In this document: positions 8,209 to 11,244 of the stretch, in pieces | Numbering within the stretch: the stretch's first letter is position 1 | Layout of the letters: each line of letters begins with the position of its first letter | Origin: Sutterella parvirubra YIT 11816 | GTDB taxonomy: Bacteria > Pseudomonadota > Gammaproteobacteria > Burkholderiales > Burkholderiaceae_F | Assembly: GCF_000250875.1 (NCBI RefSeq) | Contig: NZ_JH605019.1 | Span: 25,720 to 36,963, forward strand | Reading direction: 5' to 3' | Length of the DNA stretch: 11,244 nt | Notes under the pieces: model-generated | Seen by the model: only the letters and a program-made list of their open reading frames with translations | What the model was told of the DNA's origin: nothing | Database searches by the model: none | Program-made: the position numbers and the translations under genes

Positions 8209-9502
8209 TCAGCGCGGTCGTCGGTCGGCGTCGGGCAGGTTCTTCTGGAACTCGAGAACCTCCTCGATGAAGTCGGCGAAGGTGATGATCCTCCGCTGCA
8301 GAGACGCCGGATAGGTTTGCCGGTAGGGCTGCGGCACGACGAGCCGGACGCCGGCTGCGGTCATGTCTTCGAGCGAGGCTTCGGAGATCGAGCAGTCGAG
8401 CGTGAGGAGGTACTTGACGCGAATGTCCTCAATATCCGTGAAGACCTTGCGCCAGTCGTCCTTGAGCTCGGGTTTCGACGCGAGGAAGCGCTCGGCCGGA
8501 TGGTCCGCTTCGGACATGGCGTCCGCGACGGAGAGGATGAAGCCGGCCGGTTGCGCGTCGTCCGCGTCACCCCGCTCGGTGTACGAGACGCCGCGCTCGG
8601 ATAGGATGTGCGCGACGTGGTGGTGAAGCGCGCATCCCGAGCGCGTTTTGAGGCTCGAGAGCGTCGAAGACGTAGCCTCGAGGATGTCGTCGAACTGCCG
8701 GGCCGTCATCTTCTCGAGTTGAAGAGACCTCTCGCCCGCGAACTTCCGCCGAAGCGCCTGCCTGAGGAGCCGGGGCTCAAGAGCGGCGGAGAAGCGTTCC
8801 TCTTCCTCCTGCAGGGCGACGAGCGCCTCGTCTGGATGACCAAGAAGATCCACGTCCGCCCCGCACTGCTCCCGGACGAATCGGGAGAACTCGGGCGCGG
8901 AAGGGAAGTGGTCGGCGCTCGGGAACGCCTCATCGAGGATCGCCCCGCGGCGCTCGCACTCGCTCCCGTCATCGAGCGTCAGACCGAATTCGCGGGCGAG
9001 GATGGAGAGAAGCGGGAGGTCGAGTTTCTGGTTCGAGAGCTGAACGGGGCGCACCTCGCCCTCGGCCATCCCGTCCGTGCCGCAGGCGAAGACCCTTCGA
9101 ACGAGTCCGGCCGCTTCGCTTCCCGACGGCGCCGCGATCACGAGGAGCTTCCCGACTTTGGTTTGGGCAAGAAGCAGCTGCGTGCCGCGGGCGAAACGTT
9201 CCGTGACGTCGTTCACCTCAAGGCGGAGGTGGCATTCGGGCGAGCCGTCGGCGGAGGCGGGCTGCGGGGCGCCGCACCAGAGGGCGCGGCCTTCCTCCCC
9301 GCAACGCTTCTTCGGATCGTCCTCGACCCAGACGTAGTGCGTGGGGGGTGGAGCGTTCGGGCTTGGGGTCGTCTCCCAAAGCCCCGCAGAATCCGCAGCG
9401 GAGGAGGTCGGTGACGTCGTGCGGATGGGTGTGAGCGGCGTCGGCCGCGCCCACGATCCGGATCGCGGCGGCCGAGAAGATGTTGGTCAATCGTTCGTAC
9501 AT
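8209..9502 (-). CDS. EcoRII-family type II restriction endonuclease, split by a frameshift and with a diverged active site
   Basis: The 335-codon body (GTG 9216 to 8209) follows the EcoRII C-terminal family in order: FPSAPEFSRFVRE, HPDEALVALQEEEERF, HHHVAHILSERGVSYTE, SKPELKDDWRKV, VKYLLTLDCSISEASLEDM, GVRLVVPQPYRQTYP. Coding sequence continues upstream of 9216 without a start (THYVWVEDDPKKRCGEEG). In the neighbouring frame, ATG 9502 (preceded by an AGGGA site) gives MYERLTNIFSAAAIRIVGA and CGFCG, which fit the family's N-terminus. Dropping one base from the six-G run at 9343-9348 joins both into about 430 aa, near the usual size. The family cuts CCWGG-like DNA, some members needing two sites. 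Here the remembered PDF and KSTCKDRW motifs read PAGF (223-226) and SKPELKDDW (K248, GTG numbering), so activity is doubtful. No methyltransferase is seen nearby. Confidence 0.78.
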
Positions 9503-9699
9503 GTGCGTTTCCCTGAAGTGTGGTTGATGGGGCGTAGGGAGGCGGCGCACGCTGGGTGGTCGCTTGGTCGTTCGAACGGATTCTACGACGAAATCGCTTT
9601 GCTTACACGGGGTAGTTTGTCCTGGGGTCGACCAGGGGACGGCGGTTCGGGAGTAATATTGCTCCATCAGCGCATGTTGTGGATGGTGGGAAGACACGA
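9503..9699. promoter_or_regulatory. Divergent promoter region between the EcoRII-like and GIY-YIG genes
   Basis: Two symmetric elements stand out. CGTTCGAACG (9569-9578) is a perfect 10-bp palindrome beside a minus-strand TAGAAT -10 candidate (complement at 9580-9585) about 78 bp from ATG 9502. GGAGTAATATTGCTCC (9650-9665) is a near-perfect 16-bp palindrome, with one mismatched pair, and contains a TAATAT -10 candidate (9654-9659) about 40 bp before ATG 9700. Neither -10 has a clear -35, which would fit activated or regulated promoters. These are visual calls. Confidence 0.45.
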
Positions 9700-10260
9700 A
9701 TGACGACGAAATCCGAAACGCCTGGAGTTGAAGTTCCGGAAACGCCCGAAGAACGCAAGGCTCGACTCGCACGCGAGAAAGATGAGAAAGCGCTCCGACA
9801 GACACGCGATGAGAAGCATCGGGCCGACGCGCCGACGCTGAAGAGGCTTCGGGAGGCAACGCGCGTTTTCTTCGACCTCCACTGGGACGCGGCTAAGATG
9901 GGCGGAGAGCCCCCGGAGTGGCAGGGTCCGGCTCTCGTCCAGAAAGGCCCGGTTCCCAACTACGACAAGCAGGGTTGCTATGCGTTCGTGTCGGAAGACG
10001 GCATCGTCACGTACGTCGGGTTGGGCGTCTCGAGAGGAGGCGGAATCTACCGCGCCCGCGGGATATCGGCGCGCCTCAACACCTACACAAGGTACGTCGA
10101 CGGCGACTACCAGCCGGTCGATACGCGCCTCAAGGCGGCCTCCGGTCGGGCCTGCACGATCGGCTTCGAAATCAAGGACGCCTACCTCGCCTGCGCCCTG
10201 GAGGCGTACCTCATCCGGGAGCTCAAGCCGGTCTTCAACGCCAACCGCCCGGCGAGCTGA
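9700..10260 (+). CDS. GIY-YIG nuclease-domain protein (186 aa)
   Basis: I take ATG 9700, behind GGGAAG, rather than the in-frame GTG at 9679. Residues about 13-45 form a highly charged helix (many E/K/R). The C-terminal half is a compact GIY-YIG domain: GCY (92-94), YVG (105-107), then GGGIYRARGISARLN with candidate catalytic arginines (R118, R120, R125), the metal-binding Glu in ALEAYLI (E168) and the final Asn in VFNANR (N180). All expected catalytic-type positions are filled, so it may be active. Such small GIY-YIG proteins include restriction enzymes, homing and repair nucleases, and many unknowns. Between domain and helix, WQGPALVQKGPVPNYDKQG resembles a clamp before the first strand. 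It is divergent from the EcoRII-like gene, which hints at a link with restriction, but the target is unknown. Confidence 0.72.
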   Translation: MTTKSETPGVEVPETPEERKARLAREKDEKALRQTRDEKHRADAPTLKRLREATRVFFDLHWDAAKMGGEPPEWQGPALVQKGPVPNYDKQGCYAFVSEDGIVTYVGLGVSRGGGIYRARGISARLNTYTRYVDGDYQPVDTRLKAASGRACTIGFEIKDAYLACALEAYLIRELKPVFNANRPAS

Positions 10261-10317
10261 GACTCCCGGCGGGCCTCCCTGCCGAAGACCCCGGCACCCA
10301 CAATCAGAACCTTCTTC

Positions 10318-10350
10318 GGAAGTCCCGACGTCACCGGCATCGGGGCTTTC
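10318..10350 (+). terminator. Terminator-like hairpin downstream of the GIY-YIG gene
   Basis: GGAAGTCCCGA can pair with TCGGGGCTTTC to form an 11-bp stem including two G-T wobbles, with an 11-base loop. The tail is ATTTAT rather than a clean T-run. Its position 58 bp after the stop codon fits a transcription terminator, though the wobble pairs and long loop keep it uncertain. Confidence 0.45.
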
Positions 10351-10463
10351 ATTTATCCGGAGGATGAGGGCTTCTTAGGGATGCATGAAACGCATGCCCA
10401 AGCATGAGAAATCACCATTGGATATGGTAGGTGCGCGGTTCTACGAATCATCACGTGAGACGA

Positions 10464-10596
10464 CCGGAAGGTCCTCTCCTCCGACGGCATCCGCAACCCA
10501 AGACCCCAGCGCATGCCGACGGGCCCCCGCGGTTCGGCCTCAACCCCAAAGCACGAGATCCCGAGCCGAACCCAAGGCCGCCGGAGGACCTTCCGG
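10464..10596. repeat. Nested inverted repeat (13 bp outer, 8 bp inner)
   Basis: CCGGAAGGTCCTC (10464-10476) recurs as its exact reverse complement at 10584-10596. Inside it GGTTCGGC and GCCGAACC form a second exact pair (about 10532-10572). Extra partial pairing (CGACGGC with GCCGCCG) lies between them. Together they could fold a long, interrupted stem of about 133 nt. It may be a structured RNA, the leader of the lost SDR gene, or a small mobile repeat. Confidence 0.55.
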
Positions 10597-10664
10597 ATAC
10601 TCCGGTCAAGAAACCCAAGAACCCAAAGCAACCCACACCAAAGTCCGAAACGGGAGCACCACCC

Positions 10665-10772
10665 ATGAAGATCGACTACACCGGCAAAACCATCGTCGTC
10701 ACCGGCACCGCACAGGGCATCGGCCGTCGCCGCCGCGTCCCTCGTCGAAACGTCCCGCACGTCCGGTCCTGA
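10665..10772 (+). pseudogene. 5' remnant of a short-chain dehydrogenase/reductase (SDR) gene
   Basis: Behind a GGGAG site (10652-10656), ATG 10665 opens with MKIDYTGKTIVVTGTAQGIG, the first strand and TGxxxGIG cofactor loop of classical SDR enzymes. The frame then breaks: the next codons read RRRRVPRR and stop at 10770-10772. The adjacent frame continues SDR-like for only a few residues (VAAASLVE, to about 10749). After that nothing resembles an SDR, where about 220 more residues are expected. The break lies at CCGTCGCC. Loss of one GCCGT unit from a GCCGTGCCGT tandem would produce it, though that is inference. The gene is dead: a small frameshift plus loss of nearly the whole body. The beta-lactamase gene follows about 195 bp on. 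Confidence 0.72.
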
Positions 10773-10797
10773 GGCTTCGGCTCCTGCCGAAACCTCA
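10770..10797. repeat. Hairpin just after the SDR remnant
   Basis: TGAGG pairs with CCTCA and TTCGGC with GCCGAA, around a TCCT loop with one internal mismatch: an 11-bp stem. No T-run follows on the plus strand. It could be a weak terminator protecting the beta-lactamase gene from upstream transcription, or the scar of the deletion that removed the SDR gene. Confidence 0.4.
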
Positions 10798-10916
10798 CGC
10801 TCCAGCACAATCCTCACCGCCCGGACGCCCCGGCTCCTCTCTCCGGCCGCACGTCCGGACGGTGTTCTTAAGCTCCGGCGGGCGCGGCGCCTGATATGCT
10901 TCGCTCTGCCTCAATC

Positions 10917-10932
10917 TTCCTCAAAAGAGGAA
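10917..10932 (+). repeat. Small perfect hairpin in the beta-lactamase leader
   Basis: TTCCTC-AAAA-GAGGAA forms a perfect 6-bp stem with a four-base loop, 34 bp before ATG 10967. The right arm looks like a Shine-Dalgarno but is too far from the start to serve it. A TATGCT -10-like hexamer lies upstream at 10895-10900, so the hairpin would fall in the transcript's 5' leader. The function is unproven. Confidence 0.4.
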
Positions 10933-10966
10933 CGCCCGGAGGCCCAACCCCCGACGGACCGCGACC

Positions 10967-11244
10967 ATGACACTCCACGCCGCCATCTCCCGCCGAACCC
11001 TCATCGCCGCCGCCACGCTCTGCGCGGCGGGCACCGCACTTCCCATCAGTTCCTTCGCCGCTCTTCCCCCGGGTCCCGCCGGTCAGGACGGCATCCGAAC
11101 CTTGGAAAAGGAAGCCGGTGCCGAGATCGGCGTCTCCGTCCGGGACGAAGCCGGGAACGTCGTCCTCGAATGGAGGAGCCAGGAGCAGTTCGCTCTGAAC
11201 AGCACCGTGAAGTCGCTCCTCGCCGCCCGCGTCGTCGAAGGCCA
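10967..11244 (+). CDS. Class A beta-lactamase, N-terminal part (runs off the right edge)
   Basis: ATG 10967 opens 92 codons to the edge. Residues 8-30 form a twin-arginine-type signal (SRRTLIAAATLCAAG, then a hydrophobic stretch and a cleavage-like region near SSFAA), so export to the periplasm through Tat is likely. The mature start shows class A features: IRTLEKEAGAEIGVSVRDEAG, then FALNSTVKSLLAA, which carries the SxxK active-site motif (STVK). The SDN, Glu166 and KTG motifs lie beyond the window, so the spectrum and intactness cannot be judged. These enzymes acylate and hydrolyse beta-lactams. The ribosome-binding site is weak (GGA about eight bases upstream). No regulator such as an AmpR/LysR gene is seen next to it on this side. 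A penicillin-binding relative is possible but less likely given the motif spacing. Confidence 0.75.
   Translation, partial: MTLHAAISRRTLIAAATLCAAGTALPISSFAALPPGPAGQDGIRTLEKEAGAEIGVSVRDEAGNVVLEWRSQEQFALNSTVKSLLAARVVEG

Larger units (their letters stand above)
10261..10664. other. Non-coding stretch with terminator, short repeats and inverted repeats
   Basis: No convincing gene lies between the GIY-YIG stop and the SDR remnant; the open frames here are biased and unlike any family I know. Visible structure: a terminator-like hairpin (10318-10350), three GCATG motifs at 10383, 10392 and 10402, an inverted repeat ACCAT/ATGGT (10414-10428), a nested inverted repeat (10464-10596) and several AACCCA units (10495, 10569, 10612, 10620, 10630). 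Confidence 0.6.

Noticed and set aside
9621..9636. CCTGG and CCAGG (EcoRII-type sites) 11 bp apart in the promoter region of the EcoRII-like gene
   Set aside because: CCWGG is expected dozens of times in 11 kb at this GC content and occurs at several other places, so this pair can be chance.
9218..9859. A 213-codon minus-strand open frame as a separate gene
   Set aside because: Only 9502 to about 9348 is gene-like, as the N-terminus of the EcoRII-like protein. The part above 9502 overlaps the promoter region and the GIY-YIG gene, and the part below 9343 is a shifted shadow.
10353..10817. Open frames on both strands (154 and 169 codons) in the gene-free stretch
   Set aside because: No family resemblance and biased composition, and they cross the SDR remnant, which explains the only recognisable coding signal there.
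1..11244. tRNA, rRNA, CRISPR arrays, insertion sequences
   Set aside because: I saw no cloverleaf, no regularly spaced repeat-spacer pattern, and no transposase motif or flanking terminal repeats.

Overview
This is a GC-rich window (roughly two thirds G+C, with strong G/C at third codon positions). Codon use, a twin-arginine leader on the last gene and the gene families present suggest a Gram-negative proteobacterium. A gut Burkholderiales/Sutterellaceae-like host is my guess, but no feature here settles taxonomy.

Left part (1-6538, minus strand): a two-gene operon. The first gene (6538 to 1766) encodes a 1590-residue McrB-like AAA+ motor. It has a helical N-terminal region, about 340 residues of Lys/Ala/Glu-rich low-complexity linker, a coiled coil and a C-terminal NTPase core. 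Sixteen bases later comes a DUF2357/McrC-like nuclease subunit (1749 to beyond the left edge), cut before its catalytic centre. Together they look like a nucleotide-dependent (type IV or LlaJI-like) restriction system of unusual size.

Middle (6539-8188): a divergent intergenic region, then an M20-family metallo-amidohydrolase. Its best ribosome-binding site and start (6767) lie one frame away from the enzyme body. A single-base loss near the C-run at 6939-6942 would explain this. The start encodes a Lys/Ala-rich leader resembling the linker of the neighbouring AAA+ protein. A bidirectional terminator hairpin (8163-8188) follows.

Right-middle (8209-10350): an EcoRII-family restriction endonuclease on the minus strand, split by a frameshift in a six-base G/C run (9343-9348) and carrying a diverged active-site region. 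Divergent from it is a small GIY-YIG domain protein (9700-10260). No cognate DNA methyltransferase is visible. With the McrBC-like pair, this makes the window a probable defence island.

Right end (10261-11244): about 700 bases without an intact gene. They hold a terminator-like hairpin, a 13-bp inverted repeat enclosing a further 8-bp one, the first ~30 codons of a short-chain dehydrogenase gene (a remnant with its own ribosome-binding site) and two small hairpins. Then comes the start of a class A beta-lactamase with a Tat signal, running off the window.

If the window holds something undescribed, the strongest candidate is the giant AAA+/DUF2357 pair. The diverged EcoRII-like protein paired with a GIY-YIG protein comes second.
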